Shown here: piece by piece, positions 40,476-48,738 of the stretch
Numbering within the stretch: the first letter of the stretch is position 1
Layout of the letters: every line of letters starts with the position of its first letter
Assembly (NCBI GenBank): GCA_963810915.1
Contig: CAWEPH010000001.1
Coordinates: 682,001-746,000 of the forward strand
Length of the DNA stretch: 64,000 nucleotides
Direction: 5' to 3'
Source: JAOUEA01 sp963810915
GTDB lineage: Bacteria; Actinomycetota; UBA4738; HRBIN12
Notes under the pieces: model-generated
What the model saw: only the letters and a program-made list of their open reading frames with translations
The model's database searches: none
Told to the model about the DNA's origin: nothing
Position numbers and translations under genes: made by a program

Positions 40476-40499
40476 CTCCGTCGGCGTCCGACGACGGAG
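40476..40499 (+). terminator. Hairpin directly after the cupin gene
   Basis: Perfect 8-bp arms CTCCGTCG and CGACGGAG with an 8-nt loop, beginning at the first base after the stop codon. No T-run follows. Confidence 0.45.
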
Positions 40500-40692
40500 A
40501 CCGCTGCGCGACCGCCTCAGCCTGTGGTCTCGTCACACCCGCGTATGTCGGATCCAACGGCGCTGGGATCGAGGCCGTCTCGAACAGCAGCGTTGGCCCC
40601 CGTGATCCAGCGCAGGCCACACATCAGCCAGATACGCTGACCTGGTGGAGCAGCGGGTCTTACCGGCGGCCCCGGAGGCATACAGTGTCTGG

Positions 40693-41487
40693 ATGAGCGA
40701 CGGCTCTCTCGCCGAGCACTACGGCACGGGGTACGAGCAGGATCGGCTGGGTAAGGGAACGTCTGCCATCGAGTTCGCCCGAACGAAGGAACTCCTGCAG
40801 CGGTTCCTGCCTCCGCCTCCCGCGATCGTACTCGACGTCGGTGGAGGTCCCGGTGCATATGCATCGTGGTTGGCTGATCTCGGGTATCGCGTTCACCTCA
40901 TCGACGCCGTGGCTCTTCACGTCGAGCAGGCGACGACGGCGTCCGCAGGCCGGTTCACGACGGCACTCGGCGACGCTCGTGATCTCCCGGAGGGCGACTC
41001 GTCGTGCGACGCCGTCTTGATGCTCGGACCGCTCTACCACCTTACGGATCGCAGGGACCGCATCCGCGCGCTGGAGGAAGGAAGGCGCGTGCTCACGCCG
41101 CGTGGCGTCCTGGCGGCGGCTGGGATCAGCCGGTTCGCATCCCTTCTCGACGGGCTGGTCAGTGGTTGGCTTGGGGAGCCTTCGTTCGACGCCATCGTCG
41201 AGCGCGCTCTTGCGGAGGGACAGCATCGGAACCCCACGGATCGAGATGAGTGGTTCACGACGGCGTACTTCCATCGTCCAGAAGAGCTTCGGGACGAAGT
41301 CGAGGAGGCGGGGCTCGAGTTCGACGCCCTTTTCGGTGTCGAGGGGCCAGGCTGGCTACTTCAAGAGAAGGTCGACGAACCGAGTGTCCGCGAGCAGGTC
41401 ATGCGCGTCGCCGCGACCGTCGAAGAGGAGCCGACGATCCTAGGTGTGAGCGCGCATCTATTGGTGCTGGCTCGGACGCCCGACTAA
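40693..41487 (+). CDS. Class I SAM-dependent methyltransferase
   Basis: 264 residues from the ATG at 40693; an in-frame GTG at 40645 would add 16. Motif I VLDVGGGPGAYASWLADLG binds S-adenosylmethionine, motif II is HLIDAVALHVEQA, then ALGDARDLPEGDSSCDAVLMLGPLYHL as motifs post-I/IV. The N-terminal SLAEHYGTGYEQDRL start matches a common actinobacterial methyltransferase group of unknown substrate. ATG chosen because homology appears to begin there, though GGAGG is 14 nt away. Codon use is visibly less GC-biased than neighbours, hinting at acquisition. Confidence 0.85.
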   Translation: MSDGSLAEHYGTGYEQDRLGKGTSAIEFARTKELLQRFLPPPPAIVLDVGGGPGAYASWLADLGYRVHLIDAVALHVEQATTASAGRFTTALGDARDLPEGDSSCDAVLMLGPLYHLTDRRDRIRALEEGRRVLTPRGVLAAAGISRFASLLDGLVSGWLGEPSFDAIVERALAEGQHRNPTDRDEWFTTAYFHRPEELRDEVEEAGLEFDALFGVEGPGWLLQEKVDEPSVREQVMRVAATVEEEPTILGVSAHLLVLARTPD

Positions 41488-41544
41488 CGCCGATTAGCCA
41501 CGTGGCGCGGGTGACACTGTGGCTGAGGGGTGTGTCGCGAAGAT

Positions 41545-41564
41545 GGATGTCATCTGCGACATCC
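41545..41564. terminator. Hairpin between convergent genes
   Basis: GGATGTC-ATCTGC-GACATCC, 7-bp perfect arms with 6-nt loop, in the 128-bp gap between the methyltransferase and the convergent membrane-protein gene. May serve both directions; no T-runs. Confidence 0.35.
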
Positions 41565-41615
41565 CTGAGACCGCGCAGGACCGTCACCCGGCGACCCGGC
41601 CCCAGCACATGAGGG

Positions 41616-42566
41616 TCAGCGTTTGGCCCGGAACCCGGACGCGATCGCGACGCCGGCGAGCGCGGCCGCTTCGAACTGGACCCAGATCGCGTCGAACCAG
41701 TAGTTCCCCCCCAACGCGCCCGGCCCTCCGTGACGCTCGAGGAACGCCCACCAGAAATGGACGAGCGGCACGAGCGCCACGGCGGCCAGCAGGAGTCTGC
41801 TCGGCAAGAAACGGAGCCTCGCGAACGGCAACCCGGTCGCGAGCCCGAACAGGAGGCCGGCGGCGACGGCCGCGACGGCCCACGCGAGCAACGACCAGCC
41901 GTCGTACTGGAATCCGGTGGTGACGCGATCGCTCGTCATCTCGGCACCCTGCACGAAGGCGGCGCGCTGCACGAAGGCGGCGCGGAATCGATCCGCCGCG
42001 AACCACAACGCGCCGAAGGCGAGCGCCGCGAGCACTGCTCGCACGAGGAGACGGAACCACAGGGCCTGGACGACCGTGCCGCCGGTCGCGCGAGCAGGAG
42101 CGGGATCGGTCGCGGGATGGCGGGCTCCGGCCACGAAGGCCGATCCAACGGCGACCCCCGCCAGCGCGGCCGTCGGGATCAGGATCTCCCCTCCGTCGAA
42201 CCAATACAGCCGTCCCGCCACGTGACCGCCGAAGTAGATCCACCATTCATGCGCGGTAGGGACGAGCGCCACGGCGGCCAGAGCGAGTCGGCTCGGCAAG
42301 AAGCGGATCCTAGCGAAGGGGAGCCAGGTCGCGAGCCCGAACAGGAGACCACCGACGACCGTCGCCGCGACCCAGGAAAACCACAACGCGCCGTCGGATC
42401 GGAGGGTCTCCGCGCGCTGGAAGAAGAACGCGAGGTAGCGATCCGCACCGAGCCACAACGCGCCGAAGGCGAGGAGGGCGAACGCGGCACGCACGAGGAA
42501 GCGGAACCAGCGCTCATCGACGAGCGAGTCGCCCGAACCTCGAGCTGGGACCGCTTGGGTGCCCAT
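41616..42566 (-). CDS. Membrane protein with tandem duplicated four-helix domain
   Basis: 316 residues, unknown family. Two homologous halves: copy 1 about residues 20-146, copy 2 about 170-312. Shared landmarks, in order: WFR(F/L)LVRA, LAFGALW..ADR, GLLFGLAT.LPFAR(I/L)RFLPSRL, LVP..H.WW and YWFD. Each copy has about four hydrophobic helices, giving eight in total. The ATG at 42564-42566 is chosen because GGAGGTG lies about 7 nt upstream; ATG/GTG codons at 42579-42584 are weaker. The duplication looks recent by protein similarity. No function assigned. Confidence 0.8.
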   Translation of the reverse strand: MGTQAVPARGSGDSLVDERWFRFLVRAAFALLAFGALWLGADRYLAFFFQRAETLRSDGALWFSWVAATVVGGLLFGLATWLPFARIRFLPSRLALAAVALVPTAHEWWIYFGGHVAGRLYWFDGGEILIPTAALAGVAVGSAFVAGARHPATDPAPARATGGTVVQALWFRLLVRAVLAALAFGALWFAADRFRAAFVQRAAFVQGAEMTSDRVTTGFQYDGWSLLAWAVAAVAAGLLFGLATGLPFARLRFLPSRLLLAAVALVPLVHFWWAFLERHGGPGALGGNYWFDAIWVQFEAAALAGVAIASGFRAKR

Positions 42567-42627
42567 CGACCCCACCTCCATCACGGAGCCTATCCCCGTC
42601 GTGGAGGCTCCGCTCTCGGCGGTCTTC

Positions 42628-43176
42628 CTATCCGCCGTAGCAGACGAGTGGGGTGATCTCCTCCACGCTCGACAGGTGGTCGCCGTTGTCCATGTCCGCC
42701 CTGTCGGAGCCAGCGCCGCCGTTCACCCGATCGCCGGGGTGACCGTCCATCGCGTGGAGACAACCGTCATCGCCCCCCATCCCGAAGAGCCGGTCTCGGT
42801 TCTGGTCCCCGCGGAGGTCGTCGTTACCCGGCCCGCCGTAGAGCACGTCGCGGCCCTGGCCTCCGTAGACGATGTCCGAACCGGGACCACCTCGGACGAC
42901 ATCGGCACCGCCTGCCGCTTGGACGATGTCGCTCTGGCCCGGGCCGGCGTAGATGATGTCGTTCCCGCCCCGGCCGTTGATCTGATCGCTCCCGGCGTAG
43001 CCGCAGATGACGTCGGGACCCGGCGTGCCGGTCAACCGGTCATCGTGCGCCGTACCCGGGACGGTGCATGCCGGTCTCGCCCTCGCGGTGTCGGCTCGGG
43101 CGAGGGGTGTCGCCGCCGGCAGCACGAAGCCCACGGCGCTCACGAGGACCCCCGCAATCAGGTTCCTGAGTCGCAT
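42628..43176 (-). CDS. Secreted RTX-type calcium-binding repeat protein
   Basis: 182 residues. N-terminal signal peptide (MRLRNLIAGVLVSAVGFVL, cleavage near PLARA-D). Then about eight glycine/aspartate nonapeptide repeats of the hemolysin type, such as GYAGSDQIN, GRGGNDIIY, GGPGSDIVY, GGQGRDVLY and GGPGNDDLR, which fold as a calcium-binding parallel beta-roll. Cys residues near both ends (CTVPG, CGYAG, CLHAM, CYGG) could form disulfides. Short, without an enzymatic domain, so probably a surface or matrix protein. ATG start. Confidence 0.87.
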   Translation of the reverse strand: MRLRNLIAGVLVSAVGFVLPAATPLARADTARARPACTVPGTAHDDRLTGTPGPDVICGYAGSDQINGRGGNDIIYAGPGQSDIVQAAGGADVVRGGPGSDIVYGGQGRDVLYGGPGNDDLRGDQNRDRLFGMGGDDGCLHAMDGHPGDRVNGGAGSDRADMDNGDHLSSVEEITPLVCYGG

Positions 43177-43224
43177 GGCCGCCCCCCTTCTCTCGTTTCA
43201 CGGTAGGAGCGCCCGCTCGACCGG

Positions 43225-44169
43225 TCAAGGCTCCGTGTCACTCGGCGCCCACCCCTCGACCGCATCCATGATCGCGGCGGCAACCGCGAGGTCCTCGAAC
43301 GCCAGGCCAACGCTCACGAACACGGTGACGTCCTCGGGTGTACGCCGGACAGGAGCCCCGTTCAGCAACTCGTGGAGGTCGGCCTGCACGTGGTCGGCTC
43401 CGATCGCACCCTCCTCGATCGGGACGAGGAGGTCGCCCGCCTCGGCCAGCGCCGCCGGCCGCGTCTCGACGAGGACGCGCGCCCGCTTGACGGCCTCGGT
43501 GTCCAGCTCACGCGTGGCGGGCGTGTAGGCGCCCACCGCGTTCACGTGGGCGCCGGCCGCGAGATCCGTCCCCTGCAGCACGGGCGTGGGGCTCGTCGTG
43601 CACGTGCAGATGATGTCCGCCGAGCCGATGTCACGGGATGAGCCGGCCCTCGCCTCGATCCCGTCGACCGCGCGGGCCAGCGCCACGGCGTGTGCGCGCG
43701 TCGGAGCGATGACGACCACCTCATCGATGGGACGGACGGCGCGCATGGCCTCGATGTGGGCGCGCGCCTGCACACCCGCGCCGAACACGACGAGCCGGTG
43801 CGCGTCGGGATGGGCGAGGTGTCGCGTGGCGAGGGCCGAGACGGCCGCGGTGCGCCGCGCGGTGAGCTCAGCGCCGTCGAACACGGCAACGGGCTGCTGC
43901 GTGCGCGGGTCGAACAGGACGTAGAGCGCGCCGATGAACGGCTCCCCCGCCGCCGGGTTGTCCGGGGTGAGCGTCACGAGCTTGACGCCGACGCCCGCGG
44001 CGCCCCACGCGGGCATCAGCAAGAGCCTCCCCCGATCGGTCTCGAGCACCGTGCGCAAGGGGGCGTCGGCTGGATCCTCTGCGCGGAAGGAAATCTCGAG
44101 TGCGTCCACCAACCCGGAGGGGCCCAGGGCGCCACGGACGGAGGCGGCGTCCAGCATCCAGACGCCCAT
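43225..44169 (-). CDS. Ornithine cyclodeaminase / mu-crystallin family enzyme
   Basis: 314 residues. Family folds NAD(P) in a Rossmann motif, here RLVVFGAGVQARAHIEAM; substrate-region landmarks are DGAELTARRTAAVSALATRHLA and SADIICTCTTSPTPVLQGTDLAAGAHVNAVGAYTP. Members include ornithine cyclodeaminase, alanine dehydrogenase and ketimine reductase; sequence alone does not choose. The ATG overlaps the livF stop by one base (TGATG), making it the terminal gene of the amino-acid importer operon. Catabolism or interconversion of the imported amino acid is therefore likely. Confidence 0.9.
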   Translation of the reverse strand: MGVWMLDAASVRGALGPSGLVDALEISFRAEDPADAPLRTVLETDRGRLLLMPAWGAAGVGVKLVTLTPDNPAAGEPFIGALYVLFDPRTQQPVAVFDGAELTARRTAAVSALATRHLAHPDAHRLVVFGAGVQARAHIEAMRAVRPIDEVVVIAPTRAHAVALARAVDGIEARAGSSRDIGSADIICTCTTSPTPVLQGTDLAAGAHVNAVGAYTPATRELDTEAVKRARVLVETRPAALAEAGDLLVPIEEGAIGADHVQADLHELLNGAPVRRTPEDVTVFVSVGLAFEDLAVAAAIMDAVEGWAPSDTEP

Positions 44170-44906
44170 CAGAGCTCCCCGAGGTACGCCTCTCGCATCA
44201 GCGGGTTGGCGAGGAGGTTCGGCGCGGTGTCGGAGAGCACCACCTGGCCGGTCTGGATCACGTACCCGCGGTCCGCGATCGAGAGCGCCATGTTGGCGTT
44301 CTGCTCGACCACGAACACCGTCTTGCCGAGCGCCCGGATCTCCTTGATGATCTCGAAGACCTGCTCGACGAGGACCGGCGCGAGGCCCATCGACGGCTCG
44401 TCCATCAGGAGGATCTTGGGGTCCGCCATGAGGGCCCGGCCCATCGCCACCATCTGCTGCTCGCCACCGGACAGCGTGCCCGCCTTCTGCTTGAGCCGCT
44501 CCCGGACCCGCGGGAACACTTCTAACACCTGCTCACGGTCGCGTTTGATCCCGTCCGCGTCGGATCGCTGATACGCGCCGAGATCGAGGTTCTCGGAGAC
44601 CGTCATCTCCGCGAACAGCCGACGGTTCTCCGGGACCATCGAGATGCCGCGTCGCACCACCTCGGTGGTGCTCAGCCCCGAGACCACCTGTCCGTCGAGG
44701 AGCACGTCGCCCTCCGAGGGCTTCACGTACCCGAGGATCGTCTTGAGCGTCGTGGTCTTCCCGCTCGCGTTCCCGCCTAGGAGGCAGACCATCTCGCCTT
44801 CGTGGATCTGCATGTCCACGTTGCGGAGCACCGAGACGAGGCCGTAGTGCGTGCTCACGTTCCGAAGCTCGAGCACCGTGCGGGGCAACGTCTCGGCTTC
44901 GCTCAT
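44169..44906 (-). CDS. livF: Branched-chain amino-acid ABC importer ATPase LivF
   Basis: 245 residues. Walker A GGNASGKTTTLKTILG (Asn-Ala in place of Asn-Gly), Q-loop MVPENRRLFAEMTVSENLDLGAY, signature TLSGGEQQMVAMGRALM, Walker B ILLMDEPSMGLAPVLVEQ, H-loop VFVVEQNANMALSIADR. ATG in an ATGA overlap with livG. Intact. Works with LivG on the LivHM permease pair. Confidence 0.95.
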   Translation of the reverse strand: MSEAETLPRTVLELRNVSTHYGLVSVLRNVDMQIHEGEMVCLLGGNASGKTTTLKTILGYVKPSEGDVLLDGQVVSGLSTTEVVRRGISMVPENRRLFAEMTVSENLDLGAYQRSDADGIKRDREQVLEVFPRVRERLKQKAGTLSGGEQQMVAMGRALMADPKILLMDEPSMGLAPVLVEQVFEIIKEIRALGKTVFVVEQNANMALSIADRGYVIQTGQVVLSDTAPNLLANPLMREAYLGEL

Positions 44907-45685
44907 CCGACCGCCTTCGTCCCTAGGTACGCCTCGATCACGTGCTCGTCGTGCGCGACCTCGTCGTATGTGCCCTCGGCGATCTTCTGCCCGTAGTCGA
45001 GGGCGACCACTCGGTCGGAGACGCCCTTGACCACCCGCATGTCGTGCTCGATCACGAGGATGGTGAGCCCGCGCTCGTCGCGCATCCGCGTGATGTGATC
45101 CCGCAGCTCGATGGTCTCGCGCGGGTTCATCCCGGCCGTCGGCTCGTCCAGGAGGATGAGGAGCGGCTCGGTGGACATCGCCCGCGCCATCTCCAGCCGG
45201 CGCCGGTTCGCGTAGGACAGCGCGTTGGCGGGTTGGTCCTGGCGGTAGCCAGACAGGCGGGTGCCGAAGAACCCGAGCGCGTCCTTGGCCTGAGCGCGGA
45301 TCCTCTCCTCCTCGCGCCGGGTGGACGGCGTCTGCAGGAGCGCGCCGAAGACGCCCGCCCTGGACCGGCAGTGCTGGCCCACCATCGCGTTCTCGAGCAC
45401 GGTCATGTTGGGGAAGAGCCTCACGTTCTGGAACGTGCGCGCGATGCCGAGCTTCGTGACCTGGCTCGGCAGCCGGCCGACGATCGTCTCGTCGCGGAAC
45501 CGGATGTCGCCGGCGTCCGGCGCGTAGAGCCCGGTGATCACGTTGAACACCGTGCTCTTGCCCGCGCCATTGGGGCCGATCACCGAGACGATCTCGCCCG
45601 CGTTCACGTGGAGGTCCAGCCCGTTCAGCGCGTACAGACCTCCGAAGTGCTTCGAGACGCCCAGGACCTCGAGGAGCGGCGTCAT
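44903..45685 (-). CDS. livG: Branched-chain amino-acid ABC importer ATPase LivG
   Basis: 260 residues. Walker A GPNGAGKSTVFNVITGLY, Q-loop GIARTFQNVRLFPNMTVLENAMVG, signature ALSYANRRRLEMARAM (a LivG-type variant of LSGG), Walker B LLILLDEPTAGMNPRET, H-loop LVIEHDMRVVKGVSDR. ATGA overlaps with livM upstream and livF downstream. Confidence 0.95.
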   Translation of the reverse strand: MTPLLEVLGVSKHFGGLYALNGLDLHVNAGEIVSVIGPNGAGKSTVFNVITGLYAPDAGDIRFRDETIVGRLPSQVTKLGIARTFQNVRLFPNMTVLENAMVGQHCRSRAGVFGALLQTPSTRREEERIRAQAKDALGFFGTRLSGYRQDQPANALSYANRRRLEMARAMSTEPLLILLDEPTAGMNPRETIELRDHITRMRDERGLTILVIEHDMRVVKGVSDRVVALDYGQKIAEGTYDEVAHDEHVIEAYLGTKAVG

Positions 45686-47556
45686 GTGAGCGCACCGCCC
45701 GTGGGCCCCGGTGCGTCGGTGGCGTCCTCCTCCAGCAGGTGCTTGGCCCACTGGTCTTGGCTGCGCTCGTCCTCGTGGAGCTCGCGGCTCCGGCGGACGT
45801 TGGGCACCAGTCCCTGCGGTCGCAGGATCATGATCGCGATCAGGACCGCGCCGTAGATCAGCAGGCGGTAGTCCTCGAACTGGGTGAGGATCCCCGGCAG
45901 CCCGATCAACACGAGCGCCCCGACGATCACGCCCGGGATCGATCCGAGCCCGCCGAGGATGATCACCGCGAGGGCGGTGATCGAGACGAGGATCTGGAAG
46001 CTCGCGATGGTCAGTGAACCGATGCTCACGGCGAACAGCGCGCCGCCGAGCGATCCGATCGCGCCGCCCATCGCGAAAGCGAGCAGCTTGAACCGCGTGG
46101 TGCTGATGCCCATGGCGTCCGCGACCTGCTCGTCTTCGCGCATCGCGTTCCACGCGCGTCCCACGCGCGAGCCCTGCAATCGCCAGGAGACGAAGATGGC
46201 GACGAGGCAGAAGAGTAAGACGAGGTAGTAGAAGTGCCGCGCGTCGTCCTGGAAGTGAAGCGCAACACCGGGGATCTCTGCCTTGGTGATCCCGCTCATC
46301 CCCAGCGATCCGCCGAAGAGGCTCTGCGCCCAGGTGGAGCCGAAGATGACCCGCGCGATCTCGCCGAAGCCCAGCGTGACGATCGCCAGGTAATCCCCGC
46401 GCAGCCGCAGGACCGGCGCGCCGATCAGGACCCCGATCAGGGCCGCCACCGCCACCACGATCGGCAGGGCCGTGAAGAACGAAAGGTTCGCGCCGAACGC
46501 GGGCGGGCGGAAGCCGGCGAAGGTCACCCGCTGTCCGCCGGTGAGGACCGCCGTCGTGTAGGCCCCGACCGCGAAGAACGCTACGTAGCCCAGGTCCAGC
46601 AGCCCCGCGTACCCGACCACGATGTTCAGCCCGAGCCCCAGCAGCATGAAGATCCCGACCGTGCCCAGGATGCGCGAGACCACGGGACCCACCAGGTAGG
46701 GCATGACCGCGAGTAGCCCGGCGATCACCAACCAGCCCACGATCATGGCGGTGCGCCGGCTCATGCCGCGCGCCAGCGGGTCTCGTCGATCGCTCGCGCG
46801 GGCTGCACCATCGCCCGTGTCTCCGTCTCCCCCCGGCGCCGGTGCGGCCGCCTTCATGCGGTCCTCGGGAGCCGGCAGCAAGAGGTCGTGGAGCTTGCGA
46901 CCGAGATGGAGGCGGACCGCCGCCGCCGTCAGCACGAACACGACGGTCGCGCTCGCCCAGGTGAGCCCGAGCGTGACGGGCGAATACAGCAAGTCGCGCG
47001 AGATGTTCATCTGGTCGAGGGCCGGCGCGATCACGCGCTCCAGCAGGGCGAAGACGATGATCCCGGCCACGCCGGAGGTCACCGGCCGGCGGATGTCGAT
47101 CGGCGCCGCCCGCAGCGCCCCTCCGACCAGGCCCGCGAGGGTCATCCCTCCCACGAGGGCCACCGTCCCCGCCACCGGTCCCATGTGGAAATGCAGGATC
47201 TCCATCAGCTCAGGCGTCACCGAGATGAACACCTGGCGCACGGTCTCCACCCCAAGGATGTTCACGAGCACGTACCCAGCGCTCACGAGGATCCCCCCCG
47301 CGAGGCCCGCCGCGGCCCCAAGGGAGACCGCCGAGCGCATCGAGGTCTCCCGCCGCTCGCCGGCGACGACCCGCGGGCGGCTCACCACCCAACCCCCCAC
47401 CGCCGGCGGCAGGAAGATCAGGACCGCCACCATCGAGATGCGGCCGACGACGATGAGCGTCGTGAGGCGCTCCATCATGCCCACCAGCGCGAGGTACCAG
47501 ACGGTGATGCCCGCGATGATCCCGACCCGCACCGCGGAGCGCGTCCCGACGTGCAT
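45682..47556 (-). CDS. livM: Branched-chain amino-acid permease LivM with long N-terminal membrane extension
   Basis: 624 residues, nearly twice the usual LivM length. Residues about 268-624 are the LivM domain: MLLGLGLNIVVGYAGLLDLGYVAFFAVGAYTTAVL, LRGDYLAIVTLGFGEI, GRAWNAMREDEQVADAMGI and GLGSIPGVIVGALVLIGLPG. Residues 1-230 hold about six extra helices (around 10-28, 34-56, 77-103, 126-147, 158-180, 195-215) that I do not recognise, joined by a charged linker at 230-265. The ATG overlaps the livH stop by one base (TGATG), and the frame is open throughout, so the fusion is real in this sequence. Confidence 0.92.
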   Translation of the reverse strand: MHVGTRSAVRVGIIAGITVWYLALVGMMERLTTLIVVGRISMVAVLIFLPPAVGGWVVSRPRVVAGERRETSMRSAVSLGAAAGLAGGILVSAGYVLVNILGVETVRQVFISVTPELMEILHFHMGPVAGTVALVGGMTLAGLVGGALRAAPIDIRRPVTSGVAGIIVFALLERVIAPALDQMNISRDLLYSPVTLGLTWASATVVFVLTAAAVRLHLGRKLHDLLLPAPEDRMKAAAPAPGGDGDTGDGAARASDRRDPLARGMSRRTAMIVGWLVIAGLLAVMPYLVGPVVSRILGTVGIFMLLGLGLNIVVGYAGLLDLGYVAFFAVGAYTTAVLTGGQRVTFAGFRPPAFGANLSFFTALPIVVAVAALIGVLIGAPVLRLRGDYLAIVTLGFGEIARVIFGSTWAQSLFGGSLGMSGITKAEIPGVALHFQDDARHFYYLVLLFCLVAIFVSWRLQGSRVGRAWNAMREDEQVADAMGISTTRFKLLAFAMGGAIGSLGGALFAVSIGSLTIASFQILVSITALAVIILGGLGSIPGVIVGALVLIGLPGILTQFEDYRLLIYGAVLIAIMILRPQGLVPNVRRSRELHEDERSQDQWAKHLLEEDATDAPGPTGGALT

Positions 47557-48656
47557 CAGACCTTCTCCGCCTCGCCGGTCCCGAGGATCCCCCCGGGACG
47601 GAAGATCAACACGAGCACGAGGATCGAGAAGGTCACCACGCCCCGGAGTTCGAACGGGGAAGGCACGTTGAAGCCCGTGAGGAGGAGGTACGGGCCGACG
47701 GACTCGGCCACGCCCAAGATGAAGCCGCCGATGGCCGCCCCGGGGATGCTGCCGATGCCGCCCAGGACCGCCGCGGTGAACGCGGCGATGCCGGGAAGGA
47801 ACCCCATGGTGGCGCCGACCTGTCCGAAGGTGAGCGCGAACAGCACGCCCGCGATGCCGGCGAGCATCCCCCCGATGATGAACGTGGTGACGATCACGCG
47901 ATCCACGTCGATCCCCATCAGGCTGGCGATCTCCCGGTCCTGCGCCACGGCGCGCATCGATTTCCCGGTCTTCGTCCGCTTCACGAAGATCTCCAGCGCC
48001 ACCATCACCACGATCGAGGTCACGATCACGATGGGATCGATCTTGTCGAAGCTCACACCCCATTTCGTGATCGTGCCGTCGAGGAACGAGGGACGTGGAT
48101 AGCCTCGCGTCTGCGCACCGAAGAACCCTTGCGCCGTGTTCTGGAGGAAGAGCGAGGCGCCTATCGCGGTGATGAGGGGGACCAGTCGGGGTGCGTTGCG
48201 CAGCGGGCGGTACGCCACCCGCTCGAGCAGGACCGCGACGCCCGTCGAGATCGCGATCGCCGACACGAACAGGATCGCGAGCGAGGCCCACGGGTTGCTG
48301 TTCATGAACCCGCTCTTCGCGTAGGCGGTGGCGAAGAAGTACGAGCCGAAGGCTCCCCACATGAACACCTCGCCGTGCGCGAAGTTGATCATGCGCAGGA
48401 TCCCGTAGACGAGCGTATAGCCCAGCGCGATCAGCGCGTAGACCGCCCCGAGCGCGAGGCCGATCACCAAGAGATTCGCCCAGAACGCCCAGCCGAGGTG
48501 ATCGGCGCCCGAGAGGGTGAGCGTCTTGTAGGTCCCAACGGCGACGAAGGTCACCACGGCGACCGTGAGGATGGTGAGGATGATGCGGCGGACGGGGAGT
48601 CGTTCGACGAGGCCGAGGGAGCGTGTGGACGAGGTGGTGAGCCCGTCTTGCGCCAA
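47556..48656 (-). CDS. livH: Branched-chain amino-acid permease LivH
   Basis: 366 residues, about eight helices. LivH hallmarks: GLALGAVYALIALGYTLVYGILRMINFAHGEVFMWGAF, GKSMRAVAQDREIASLMGIDVDRVI (coupling loop) and GFLPGIAAFTAAVLGGIGSIPGAAIGGFILG. About 55 residues precede the usual start, including one extra helix. TTG start with an AGGGGGGG tract 4 nt upstream. It follows SBP1 across a gap holding a 15-16 bp hairpin. Confidence 0.94.
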   Translation of the reverse strand: MAQDGLTTSSTRSLGLVERLPVRRIILTILTVAVVTFVAVGTYKTLTLSGADHLGWAFWANLLVIGLALGAVYALIALGYTLVYGILRMINFAHGEVFMWGAFGSYFFATAYAKSGFMNSNPWASLAILFVSAIAISTGVAVLLERVAYRPLRNAPRLVPLITAIGASLFLQNTAQGFFGAQTRGYPRPSFLDGTITKWGVSFDKIDPIVIVTSIVVMVALEIFVKRTKTGKSMRAVAQDREIASLMGIDVDRVIVTTFIIGGMLAGIAGVLFALTFGQVGATMGFLPGIAAFTAAVLGGIGSIPGAAIGGFILGVAESVGPYLLLTGFNVPSPFELRGVVTFSILVLVLIFRPGGILGTGEAEKV

Positions 48657-48685
48657 TGTCCCCCCTACCCGAGCCTCGACGCGGA

Positions 48686-48720
48686 GGTTGCGGGCGGGCG
48701 CTTCGCGCCCGCCCGCAACC
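48686..48720 (-). other. Very strong hairpin between binding protein and livH
   Basis: Perfect 15-bp inverted repeat GGTTGCGGGCGGGCG / CGCCCGCCCGCAACC around CGAAG (minus strand), extendable to 16 bp. It lies 18 nt after the SBP1 stop and 29 nt before the livH start. No U-run. Same position as the hairpin of the opp operon, with unrelated sequence. Confidence 0.75.
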
Positions 48721-48738
48721 GGGTCCCGCGGTGCTTCG

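Noticed and set aside
39922..40620. Minus-strand open frame across the cupin region
   Set aside because: Low-complexity Arg/Ser/Pro sequence with no motif; the plus-strand cupin barrel is recognisable.
42628..43176. CRISPR-like periodic repeats
   Set aside because: The periodicity is a 27-nt codon pattern from RTX nonapeptides, with divergent units and no spacers.
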